Shown: piece by piece, positions 1 to 6,562 of the stretch
Layout: every line of letters begins with the position of its first letter
Position numbering within the stretch: the stretch's first letter is position 1
Virus record (IMG/VR): IMGVR_UViG_3300014502_000112
Location: 1 to 23,324 of that record
From: a virus
Strand: one strand, 5' to 3'
DNA: 23,324 nt
Program-made: the position numbers and the translations under genes
The notes under the pieces: generated by a model
Seen by the model: only the letters and a program-made list of their open reading frames with translations
Databases searched by the model: none
Told to the model about the DNA's origin: nothing

Positions 1-1
1 A

Positions 2-1678
2 CAAGCCTCTATTTTGGAGGGTATGTCCCCATTTGGAGAAAATGTGGGTACTTTTTATCAGCCATACGGGGGATTGGATAGTTTTTATTCAGCACAAGGA
101 AACGTGCCGGAAAAGTTACTTATACCAAGAGATTATCATGGCGTTATTCAGATGTGCTACGACTTTTATCAGCGTGGGGGAATAGCTGCTTCAGTAGTAA
201 ATAGACTTTCTGAATTATCCATTACTCAAATTAGAAATGGGCAACGTAAAACTACTGATGAAGCTAATGAGTACTTTAACGCTGTTCTGCATAGACGCCC
301 ATCTAGATTAATGAGGTTCTTATCTACAGCCGCCTTGGAGTATTTTCTATCGGGTATGTTTCTTCCTCGCGTAGACTGGAAAGTAATGAAGGGTAGTGAT
401 ATTAGTCCTGATTTAAAGGCAGCTAAATCCTATGTTATGCCAGTTTTTGATTACTATCCCCCACTTTTAATTGAAATTGAGTGGGTAGGTTGGGGTACCA
501 AGGGATTCTACTTAAAGGTACCTTCAAAAGATATTGCCCTAATTCAAGGAAAGGGTGGTCCTGTAAAGGACCAACAAGCTAGATATAACTATTTAGCTAC
601 CGTATTTCCTGAATATGTAAAAATGGTAATGAGTGGTGGAAGCAGGGTAGAGATTACAGATTCAGACCCTATTTTGCGCAAAGAGATTTCTGTAAGTCCT
701 TATCCAACACCCTATCTATATAATGTGCTTGAAGCACTAGTGTTTAAGCAGCAACTAAGACGAATGGACTTTGCTGTAGCTGCCCGAGTTATTAGTGCAA
801 TTCTGTTAGTACAGGAAGGAGATAAAGATTTTCCATTAACAGATGAAACTAAGGGTAATATGGATCAATTAAAGAGTCAAATTCTTGCTCGATCCAATAA
901 TCCTAGATTAATGGAAAGAATATTTATTTTATTCTCTAACCATACTACTAAACTTTCATGGATTTCACCAGACGTTGAGGCTTTGCTTAATCAGCAGAAG
1001 TATACACAAACTAACGAAGAGATTCAAGAGGGATTAGGAGTAACTAGGGTATTAATTACGGGTGAGACTCGTGCAGGTACGGGAGCAGAAGTATCCACTT
1101 GGGCAGTTCTTCCAATGATGGAAGAGCTACGAATGATGCTAATAGAATGGATAACTGATATATATTCCCAAGCAGCCGTTTTAAATAACTTTAGAAATTT
1201 GCCATCCCCAGTATTTAGACCAATACGGTTGCAAGACTTTATTAAGACCGCTGCTGTATTTGCACAGATTTACAAGGAAGGTATTATCAGTCGGACAACT
1301 CGCGCGGAATCAGTTGGTACTGATTATGAGACAGAAGTTGAGCTAATGAAGGACGAAGCCTCCCTAAGTGTTGGTTTACCAGCCTTCCCACCAACTCCAT
1401 ACAGTCCACCACCCCCACAAATAGGGGGCACACCAAATCTACCGGGGCGACCAGTTGGTACAGAAAACCCACCATTAAGTGAACGAAAGACGGGTACTCC
1501 CTCTACTCCTTCTCAAAAAGGAGAGCCTACTTCTAGAATAAATGTCAAGGCAGAAGAATTAATGCCTGACGAGGAGTTTATTAATTTGCTTATAAAGGTA
1601 GCGGAATCTAGAGGAATTAAAATAACACCGGAAGTTCTAGAGATTACCCCACCTTTGCTACATAATGAGGATGAGTAG
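2..1678 (+). CDS. Phage portal protein (5' end cut by window edge)
   Basis: Probable portal, the dodecameric ring at the capsid vertex through which DNA enters and to which the neck binds. The identification rests on position directly before the protease/scaffold and capsid genes, on the size of about 550 residues, and on a portal-like C-terminal half: a segment with ETRAGTGAEVSTW followed by a long helix around EELRMMLIEWI, then 'KEGIISRTTRAESVG' before an acidic stretch. The last 100 residues are a Pro/Gly/Thr-rich linker (four consecutive Pro near residue 465) and a short helical tail, as in portals with floppy C-termini. The frame is open to the first base. The possible TTG (14) and ATG (23) starts overlap or nearly touch the GGAGG at 16-20, so neither is properly spaced, and the true start most likely lies upstream of the window. 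The gene ends in TAG with the next ATG directly abutting. The assignment is by pattern and context, not by a search. Confidence 0.78.
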   Translation, partial: QASILEGMSPFGENVGTFYQPYGGLDSFYSAQGNVPEKLLIPRDYHGVIQMCYDFYQRGGIAASVVNRLSELSITQIRNGQRKTTDEANEYFNAVLHRRPSRLMRFLSTAALEYFLSGMFLPRVDWKVMKGSDISPDLKAAKSYVMPVFDYYPPLLIEIEWVGWGTKGFYLKVPSKDIALIQGKGGPVKDQQARYNYLATVFPEYVKMVMSGGSRVEITDSDPILRKEISVSPYPTPYLYNVLEALVFKQQLRRMDFAVAARVISAILLVQEGDKDFPLTDETKGNMDQLKSQILARSNNPRLMERIFILFSNHTTKLSWISPDVEALLNQQKYTQTNEEIQEGLGVTRVLITGETRAGTGAEVSTWAVLPMMEELRMMLIEWITDIYSQAAVLNNFRNLPSPVFRPIRLQDFIKTAAVFAQIYKEGIISRTTRAESVGTDYETEVELMKDEASLSVGLPAFPPTPYSPPPPQIGGTPNLPGRPVGTENPPLSERKTGTPSTPSQKGEPTSRINVKAEELMPDEEFINLLIKVAESRGIKITPEVLEITPPLLHNEDE

Positions 1679-1957
1679 ATGAGCAACAATCAATATAAAA
1701 TAATAGCAGTACTTTGGATGGATCATGTTCATATGGATCGTAGTCCTCTTCCCCGAAATTTGGAGCAACTAAATCTTAAACCAACATTAACCGTGGGGGT
1801 ACAATTACAGGATACAGATGAAGCTCTTATAGTAGCATCTGATTTAGAACGATACGATGATAGGGATGATATTTCCTATACAGTAATTCTTAAAGGTACC
1901 ATAGTTAGTATAAAGGAGTATGGTATTATCGAAATAGATGGGCTAAAAACCACATAA
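1679..1957 (+). CDS. Small conserved-type phage protein of unknown function, 92 aa
   Basis: Unknown function. The ATG immediately follows the portal TAG. A GAGG at 1667-1670, 8 bases upstream, serves as ribosome binding site, so translation is probably coupled to the portal. The N-terminus has a hydrophobic strand (YKIIAVLWMDHV), then a variable segment, then a beta-rich body (TLTVGVQLQDTDEALIVAS, YTVILKGTIVSIKEYGIIEI). This looks like a compact all-beta domain without signal peptide, membrane segment or cysteines. Small proteins of this build sit near the portal in many siphoviruses, but I cannot assign a role. The next gene starts 92 bases later, leaving an AT-rich spacer. Confidence 0.75.
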   Translation: MSNNQYKIIAVLWMDHVHMDRSPLPRNLEQLNLKPTLTVGVQLQDTDEALIVASDLERYDDRDDISYTVILKGTIVSIKEYGIIEIDGLKTT

Positions 1958-2049
1958 TCAGGAAGATGGGTGTATTAATTATACATTAATTTTTATTAAC
2001 CCGCCCAAATATACTTGTTTATGTCCAGTTATAAAGGGAGGTGATATCC
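1958..2049 (+). other. AT-rich intergenic spacer before the protease gene
   Basis: It holds small AT hairpins (TTAAT/ATTAA pairs around 1974-1999), the 15-base motif at 1987-2001 that recurs before the tail tube gene, and a strong ribosome binding site AAAGGGAGGTGAT at 2033-2045. I see no convincing sigma-70-type promoter: TATAAA at 2030-2035 has no -35 partner at a usable spacing and overlaps the ribosome binding site. Confidence 0.5.
1987..2001 (+). repeat. 15-base intergenic motif, copy 1
   Basis: TAATTTTTATTAACC, identical at 9692-9706. The core TAAT-TTTT-ATTA is palindromic. Both copies lie in the short non-coding leaders of major structural genes (protease/scaffold here, tail tube at the second copy). 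The function is unknown; it could be a small RNA hairpin or a regulatory protein site. Confidence 0.45.
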
Positions 2050-3156
2050 TTGTCTGACAAATTAAAGATAGCGTTTTTTGAGTCTAAAGCCGAAATTTAT
2101 GATTCCCAAGAAGAGGGGGACTTTAAACACCCCCTACTTACATCTGCTAAGTTTGTTTTTGCGGATGATCAGGGAAATAATAACCATCAAGGTATACAAG
2201 AATCTGAATTTAATAACATTATTCGTTCCTCTATCGGAACACCAGTTAAGATGAAGTTTCTTGGTATGGCCGCAGGGCATGAGGGCTCTATTCCAATTGG
2301 TCATATTAGAACGATGACTAAGATTACGGAAGGAGATACAAATAAATTAGTAGCAGATGCAACTCTATATGCAGACGAGTTTCCAGATGAGATTCAATAT
2401 TTAAAGGATGCTTATGCTGCTGGTGACGCCCCCGGTATTTCATATGAATTACTTTATAGTGAAAGTGAGGAGTCCGGTGGAATTGAGTGGTTGAAAAAAG
2501 TTATTACTAAAGCTGCAACATTTGTGCGTCATCCGGCTTACGGTTCCAGAACTGCTTTAATGGCTTTAGCCACAGATAAGAATATAGATGATCAACAATT
2601 TGTTACCGCAGTATCACAATTGGCATCAGATTGGAGCCAAGCAAGTAAAATTGAAGAAACACAAGGAGGTAATAACATGACGGAGGAAGAGATTAAGGAG
2701 CTTCAAGCCGCACTTGCTGAGGCTGAGTCTGCAGTAAATCGCTTAAAGGAAGAGTTAGCTGCTAAGGACGCTGTAATCGCTGAAAAGGATACAGCCCTTG
2801 CAGAAACTAATTTGAAGGTTACTGAATTAACAGATAAAATTGCAACAGCAGAAAAAGAGGCTGTTAAGGCCGCAAGAATAGCTCGTGTAACTGAGGCTGG
2901 ATTTAAACTAGGAGCAGATGATGAGGCTATTGCTAAGAAGCAGGATTTCTTAGTAGGTCTTTCTGAAGAGGCTTTTGAAACATATATTACAGATTTAGTT
3001 GAAGCCAAAAAGACAACACAAACAGCTAGTGCCTCAGATAGATCGACTGTTAAGACATTTCTACCTGTCCCCCGACCAATTGCTGTAGCTAGCAGCAACG
3101 GTCTAGACAAGGAAGGTCTGAAAGCAGGACTTAAATCATTATCTAGACCAAGTTAA
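2050..3156 (+). CDS. Prohead maturation protease with C-terminal scaffold
   Basis: Probable capsid maturation protease fused to the scaffold that shapes the procapsid. I chose the TTG at 2050 (protein begins MSDKLKIAFF, 368 aa) over the in-frame GTG at 2041, because that GTG lies inside the ribosome binding site AAAGGGAGGTGAT, whereas the TTG is 8 bases from GGAGG. Residues 1-170 look like the protease. His77 (in AGHEGS), Ser131 (in PGISYEL) and His161 (in FVRHPAYG) follow the His-Ser-His order of herpesvirus-assemblin-type serine proteases, the fold used by many prohead proteases; this is an inference from order and spacing. Residues from about 213 to 280 are a charged coiled coil (repeated EELAAKD, AEKDTALAE), typical of scaffolds, with a helical C-terminus that would bind capsid subunits. 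The scaffold part has its own start at 2677. It lies between the portal and capsid genes, as expected. Confidence 0.75.
   Translation: MSDKLKIAFFESKAEIYDSQEEGDFKHPLLTSAKFVFADDQGNNNHQGIQESEFNNIIRSSIGTPVKMKFLGMAAGHEGSIPIGHIRTMTKITEGDTNKLVADATLYADEFPDEIQYLKDAYAAGDAPGISYELLYSESEESGGIEWLKKVITKAATFVRHPAYGSRTALMALATDKNIDDQQFVTAVSQLASDWSQASKIEETQGGNNMTEEEIKELQAALAEAESAVNRLKEELAAKDAVIAEKDTALAETNLKVTELTDKIATAEKEAVKAARIARVTEAGFKLGADDEAIAKKQDFLVGLSEEAFETYITDLVEAKKTTQTASASDRSTVKTFLPVPRPIAVASSNGLDKEGLKAGLKSLSRPS
2663..2670 (+). promoter_or_regulatory. Internal ribosome binding site for the nested scaffold
   Basis: AAGGAGGT lies 6 bases before the in-frame ATG at 2677, inside the protease reading frame. 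It is as strong as the best intergenic sites in the window, so it is unlikely to be incidental. Confidence 0.8.
2677..3156 (+). CDS. Scaffold protein made from an internal start (nested)
   Basis: An in-frame ATG within the protease gene, preceded by AAGGAGGT and the spacer AATAAC, would give a separate 159-residue protein beginning MTEEEIKELQ. It consists of an acidic/basic coiled coil of about 70 residues followed by a helical C-terminal region ending LKAGLKSLSRPS. Free scaffold encoded inside a protease gene is known from lambda (Nu3 within C), where it supplies the excess of scaffold over protease needed for assembly. The start codon, spacing and domain boundary all fall at the same place, directly after a Gln/Gly/Asn linker, which supports a real second product. 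Its expression has not been shown and is inferred. Confidence 0.75.
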   Translation: MTEEEIKELQAALAEAESAVNRLKEELAAKDAVIAEKDTALAETNLKVTELTDKIATAEKEAVKAARIARVTEAGFKLGADDEAIAKKQDFLVGLSEEAFETYITDLVEAKKTTQTASASDRSTVKTFLPVPRPIAVASSNGLDKEGLKAGLKSLSRPS

Positions 3157-3177
3157 TAATAAAGGAGGTAGAAACTA

Positions 3178-3828
3178 ATGGCAGACGCAATTACAGCAAT
3201 GAGAAATCCCGTTTCAGCCGCATTCATGGTAAATAAATATGATGACATTGATGGCGCGCGGGTAAATCAATCAACCGCAAGAGGTAAGCTTTGCTTCCGT
3301 GATTCAGACGGAAGAATGGTTCTTCCAGCTACACAAGCACAGGCAAATAAGGCTGTTTCTGCTGTAGACTGGGCAAAGCCACTTAACCCCGGACCATATT
3401 TCAACAATGGCAACGGGCTTAATGGTACTGGTCTTTATCCGTTCTCTGATGGTACAGAGGGCGCGGCAGAGAATTCATTTACTATGGACCCAAATGAGGC
3501 TTTCCAAACACCGTGGCCTGCTGCTGTAGCAGTTTATGAAATTCCACCACTGTTCTATAATCAGCCTGTTCCTTCTGGAGCAATGTGCTTGGTATATGAC
3601 GGAGAAACAACTGTAACTTATGCTTCAGGATATTATACTGGACTTATTACAGACTTTACGGTAGGAGCCGGTGTTTATGCAGACTGGGCTACTACAACTA
3701 AGGGCAATGTAACAGCCGGTAGCTTTAATGCTTCGGGTGTTGCAATTGGTATGGTTATGTCTAGAGGAACCTTCGGGGACCAGACACTAACTGTTAAACT
3801 ATTTGGCACATCTAACGCAAAACTGTAA
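3178..3828 (+). CDS. Putative capsid decoration protein
   Basis: A 216-residue soluble protein between scaffold and major capsid protein, the position of lambda gpD-like decoration proteins. It has a near-perfect ribosome binding site (AAAGGAGGT, 8 bases from the ATG), suggesting high expression. The composition is rich in Gly, Ala, Thr, Val and aromatics, with few charges. The C-terminal half (from about residue 130) reads as alternating beta strands: SGAMCLVYDG, YYTGLITDFTVGAG, GVAIGMVMSRG, QTLTVKLFG. I see no membrane segment or signal peptide. It could instead be a head fibre or an unrelated small head protein. The decoration call rests on location, expression signals and fold impression only. 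Confidence 0.5.
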   Translation: MADAITAMRNPVSAAFMVNKYDDIDGARVNQSTARGKLCFRDSDGRMVLPATQAQANKAVSAVDWAKPLNPGPYFNNGNGLNGTGLYPFSDGTEGAAENSFTMDPNEAFQTPWPAAVAVYEIPPLFYNQPVPSGAMCLVYDGETTVTYASGYYTGLITDFTVGAGVYADWATTTKGNVTAGSFNASGVAIGMVMSRGTFGDQTLTVKLFGTSNAKL

Positions 3829-3841
3829 GGAGGGATAAAGA

Positions 3842-4858
3842 ATGAGAGTACCGAATGATTCACGCATTACCCCCGAGCAGCGGAGTGCTTTTGCAGAAGT
3901 TGCCAAGACAGACAAGCAAGCATTGGCCGAGATTATAACGGAGTACATTGACCCCGTTTATCTAACAATTGATGTTGCTGGTGCCTTTATGAATACCAGA
4001 GAAATTAAGATTGGGGATATGCTTGTAAAGCGATATAAGGGTAAGTATAACGTACAGCAAATTGTACCGGGCCAAATAACATTGGGTCAGCAAATTGCTA
4101 TTAAAGATAAGGCCATGAGCTATAATCTAGATATTCTATCAGCGAAAGCTTCGTATAATACACTAGAACTGCAACATGGTGGGCCTAGTTTTACACCTGA
4201 AACTGTTAGATCAGATATTTCAAAGGCAATTCAGGAAAAACTAACTATGCGCATGTGGAATGCTCTTGCTAATGTATGGACCACAGGAAATGCATCAGCC
4301 TTAACTATTACAGGTTCAGGCAGTTCTAACTGGATTTCAGGTGGGGCAGCATTAACAGCAGCAGTACTAGATGCGGCTATTGATCACGTTAATTATTGGT
4401 CAGGATCAGTAAAAGCTATTGTTGGAACAGAAACCTCCTTAGCACCACTTTCTGAGTTTGGTCAGTATAAGATCGTAGGGGCAGTAGCAACCGATAGTGG
4501 CACACCACTAGCAACTAATGGTCAGCCTTTCGGACAATTCCAAGTAACTTCTCCTTACGGACCCGGAACAAAGGCCGTAGAGAATTATCGTGGAGTAAGC
4601 AATATTGTAAGAATTCCACAGATATTCGATAGAACGGATTATCCACCAAAGCCAATTCTTCCTGATAACTTTATATTAGTTGTTGGGGATAATATTGGTG
4701 AGTTTATTACTTACGGTGGTCCTCAGACAAAGGAATTTATTGACAACGAGCCAACTCCTCCTTATTGGAACTATGAGACATGGGTTCAGTATGGTATGAT
4801 GCTTTGGAACGCTCAGGGTCTTGTTAAGATCGAATTAACTACACAGACAAAGCCGTAA
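3842..4858 (+). CDS. Major capsid protein
   Basis: Probable HK97-fold major capsid protein of 338 residues. It follows the scaffold and decoration genes, has a strong ribosome binding site (AAGGAGGGATAAAG before the ATG), and is followed by a strong terminator, as for an abundant late product. The N-terminal part is helical and charged (residues 5-40). It is followed by a segment resembling the extended arm and spine region (MLVKRYKGKYNVQQIVPGQITLGQ), and a long helix around ETVRSDISKAIQEKLTMRMWNAL. An apical-domain-like middle and a conserved-looking C-terminal section follow (DNFILVVGDNIGEFITYGGPQTKEFIDNEPTPPYWN in outline, about residues 278-315). No long N-terminal delta domain is visible, in keeping with a separate scaffold. 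The family is inferred from length, order and composition. Confidence 0.8.
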   Translation: MRVPNDSRITPEQRSAFAEVAKTDKQALAEIITEYIDPVYLTIDVAGAFMNTREIKIGDMLVKRYKGKYNVQQIVPGQITLGQQIAIKDKAMSYNLDILSAKASYNTLELQHGGPSFTPETVRSDISKAIQEKLTMRMWNALANVWTTGNASALTITGSGSSNWISGGAALTAAVLDAAIDHVNYWSGSVKAIVGTETSLAPLSEFGQYKIVGAVATDSGTPLATNGQPFGQFQVTSPYGPGTKAVENYRGVSNIVRIPQIFDRTDYPPKPILPDNFILVVGDNIGEFITYGGPQTKEFIDNEPTPPYWNYETWVQYGMMLWNAQGLVKIELTTQTKP

Positions 4859-4876
4859 CCACTTTAAATTAATATC

Positions 4877-4920
4877 GAAGGGTCAAGAGTCAGTTTTGGC
4901 TCTTGACCCTTCCATTTTTG
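4877..4920 (+). terminator. Rho-independent terminator after the capsid gene
   Basis: A perfect 13-base-pair stem, GAAGGGTCAAGAG (4877-4889) with CTCTTGACCCTTC (4900-4912), a 10-base loop, then CATTTTTG. It ends 73 bases before the next gene and separates the major capsid gene from the connector genes. Confidence 0.9.
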
Positions 4921-4993
4921 TTAGAAAGTCATTTAAGATGACCTACAATTCATTAACATTTAGGGATATTTTTAGAATATCTAGGAGGATATA

Positions 4994-5416
4994 ATGGACG
5001 AGGAACTTCAATTTTACAAGACTAATGTAAAATTTACTATTGGTATTAGATTTTCTACACAAGATAGAACAGGTATTGTACTAACTCCTAATAATCCTTA
5101 TGTGGGAATCAAGAAGAGTCAGATACGAGATTTTGTGTTAGCTAATAAGGCTATGCTAGAAAATGGTTATTTGATTGCTTCTACCGCACCCGATATAGAC
5201 TTTACTACAGAGAATGCTATCTCTGATGAACAAGCTACAGAACTTGTTAAGAGTTTATTTGCTCTTAAAAAGAAGCTGCCTTTTGTAACATCAGAGGGGG
5301 CACTATCCAAGCTTCTTGACGAGGCTAAGGCACAAAAGCGTTCTCAGAAAATTATTGATATGATTCAGGAAAGAATGGAAGAAATTACCCCTATAGCAAT
5401 GGAATCTGTCGAATAA
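4994..5416 (+). CDS. Unknown phage head/neck-region protein, 140 aa
   Basis: Not recognised. A good ribosome binding site (AGGAGG, 7 bases before the ATG). The N-terminal 60 residues look beta-rich (NVKFTIGIRF, TGIVLTPNNPYVGIKK). The C-terminal half is helical and Lys/Glu-rich, with ALKKKLPFVTSEGALSKLLDEAKAQKR and MIQERMEEI as amphipathic helices. No cysteines or membrane segments. It is the first gene after the capsid terminator and is followed 13 bases later by the probable adaptor, so a role in head completion or in the neck is plausible but unproven. Confidence 0.75.
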   Translation: MDEELQFYKTNVKFTIGIRFSTQDRTGIVLTPNNPYVGIKKSQIRDFVLANKAMLENGYLIASTAPDIDFTTENAISDEQATELVKSLFALKKKLPFVTSEGALSKLLDEAKAQKRSQKIIDMIQERMEEITPIAMESVE

Positions 5417-5429
5417 AGGAGTGACGTAT

Positions 5430-5891
5430 ATGGATTGTTTAGATTTGGTACCATCCTTTAAACGGCAATTAAAAAAGTATGTTCAGGCTGAGGACACGGA
5501 TTCTAAACTAGCTGGATATCTTTCGGACGGTATAAAATCACTTGCATTCAGGTGGTCAAGAGAGTATACTATTACTAGCCCCTCTTCGGAGTCATTCATA
5601 GTTACTCCAAGTGTGGTGCAGAGTGATGAACGACCAATCATCTTGGCATCGTCAATCATCTATAAAAGCTCACTATTATTAGGTAGCTTTAGGGATGGAG
5701 ACTTTGCTTATGATGTTCCAGCGGGCGCAAACAACCCTATACAAAGGGACATAGATGAGCTTAAAATACTTCTGCCTGTTTTACCCGGAAAGAGATTGGT
5801 AGCAGCTACAGTCTCCTCACTAAATGGCTTTGATAACTGGTATAATCCAGAGAGCTACAAGTGGTTAGGATATTTTGCAGCCCTAGTATAG
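5430..5891 (+). CDS. Probable head-tail adaptor (connector) protein
   Basis: A 153-residue protein beginning MDCLDLVPSFKRQLKKY. I chose the ATG at 5430 over the in-frame GTG at 5421, because AAAGGAG (5415-5421) includes that GTG and is 8 bases from the ATG. The pattern is that of small helical head-tail connector proteins that bind under the portal: a helical N-terminus with DSKLAGYLSDGIKSLAFRW, a strand pair, then a helix IILASSIIYKSSLLLG and a short C-terminal segment after IQRDIDELKILLPVLPG. Connectors such as SPP1 gp15 and HK97 gp6 share this kind of layout and lie downstream of the capsid gene. The assignment is from order and helix pattern. The next gene is a glycosyltransferase rather than the expected head-closure protein. 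Confidence 0.55.
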   Translation: MDCLDLVPSFKRQLKKYVQAEDTDSKLAGYLSDGIKSLAFRWSREYTITSPSSESFIVTPSVVQSDERPIILASSIIYKSSLLLGSFRDGDFAYDVPAGANNPIQRDIDELKILLPVLPGKRLVAATVSSLNGFDNWYNPESYKWLGYFAALV

Positions 5892-5901
5892 AAAGGAGCA
5901 C

Positions 5902-6552
5902 ATGGATACAGAAGTATTAATTCCAACTTATTTTGCTAATCAGATGACAGCGAATTGTATTGCATCCGTGTTAGTACAGGTTAAAGATGTAAGAATGTCT
6001 GTGTGGAAAAATAGCGTTGGTTGGTTAAAAGCGTGCAACTCAATGATGGCTTCGTCCACTACAGACGTTGTTTTACTTAATGATGATACCATTCTTCTAT
6101 CTGATATTGTTACTGAAATGAGTAAATTAGCGTATAGTGATCCTAAGATTGGCATTGTGGGCGGAAAAGCACTATCTAACGATGGTAATACCATTATTAA
6201 TTATGGAATCTATGTTGGGAGTGACGGCAACACCGCACATAGGCACTTTGGTCAGCCAAAGGATTCTGTGGGGGTAGAAAAACAACAAGCAGTTGAAGGG
6301 TCCTGCATATTTATAAAGAGAGAGGTACTTGATAAGATCGGGTACTTTGATGAAAACTATGGTATGGGTTACAGAGAGGAATGTGATCTGGCTTTTAGAG
6401 CAAGAGAGGCTGGCTATAAAATAGTGTCTTGTCCTACAGCCGAATATATTCACTATGTAAATCAAACACACGGTAGATTAAATATTCATAATGATAAGTT
6501 TGATTACTTCAATGAAAAATGGGGCCTAAAATTAAAACTTGGTCAGTTATAA
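5902..6552 (+). CDS. Family 2 (GT-A) glycosyltransferase, shortened
   Basis: Transfers a sugar from a nucleotide-sugar donor, by family knowledge; donor and acceptor are unknown. Visible GT2 landmarks are the N-terminal strand VLIPTY (5-10), the metal-binding DxD-type motif LLNDDT (58-63), the acceptor and catalytic-base region YREECDLAFRAREAGYKIV (157-175), and a late His in YIHYVNQTHG. This order and the closing sequence resemble rhamnosyltransferase-like GT2 enzymes. It is only 216 residues: the usual segment with the DNGSTD-type nucleotide-binding motif between the first helix and the N-x-G-x3-A-x-N helix (about 37-46) seems to be missing. It may therefore be a minimal or altered enzyme. 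No membrane segments. The ribosome binding site AAAGGAG is only 3 bases from the ATG, which may lower translation. It lies between neck genes and directly before a second glycosyltransferase. Confidence 0.85.
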   Translation: MDTEVLIPTYFANQMTANCIASVLVQVKDVRMSVWKNSVGWLKACNSMMASSTTDVVLLNDDTILLSDIVTEMSKLAYSDPKIGIVGGKALSNDGNTIINYGIYVGSDGNTAHRHFGQPKDSVGVEKQQAVEGSCIFIKREVLDKIGYFDENYGMGYREECDLAFRAREAGYKIVSCPTAEYIHYVNQTHGRLNIHNDKFDYFNEKWGLKLKLGQL

Positions 6553-6562
6553 GGAGAAGGTA

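Noticed and set aside
14-25. TTG (14) or ATG (23) as the start of the portal gene
   Set aside because: Both overlap or nearly touch the GGAGG at 16-20, so they are not spaced for use, and the frame is open to the window edge; a start upstream is more likely.
1676-1681. Amber readthrough joining portal and the 92-residue protein, or general TAG recoding
   Set aside because: The small gene has its own GAGG 8 bases upstream and no domain is divided between the two. Other TAG stops in the window are soon followed by further in-frame stops, and no gene needs TAG as a sense codon.
2041-2049. GTG at 2041 as the protease start
   Set aside because: It lies within the ribosome binding site AAAGGGAGGTGAT; the TTG at 2050 has correct spacing.
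2703-3110. 135-residue open frame on the - strand
   Set aside because: Shadow of the scaffold coiled coil; Ser/Ala-rich antisense of Glu/Lys/Ala codons.
4918-4949. Promoter TTGTTA ... TACAAT after the capsid terminator
   Set aside because: The spacer is 20 bases, too long for a sigma-70-type promoter, and in AT-rich DNA such pairs arise by chance.
5421-5429. GTG at 5421 as the adaptor start
   Set aside because: It is part of the AAAGGAG ribosome binding site; the ATG at 5430 is 8 bases further and in frame.
6539-6562. TTG at 6539 as the start of the GT-B gene
   Set aside because: It overlaps the previous gene without a ribosome binding site, while AAGGAG serves the ATG at 6563.
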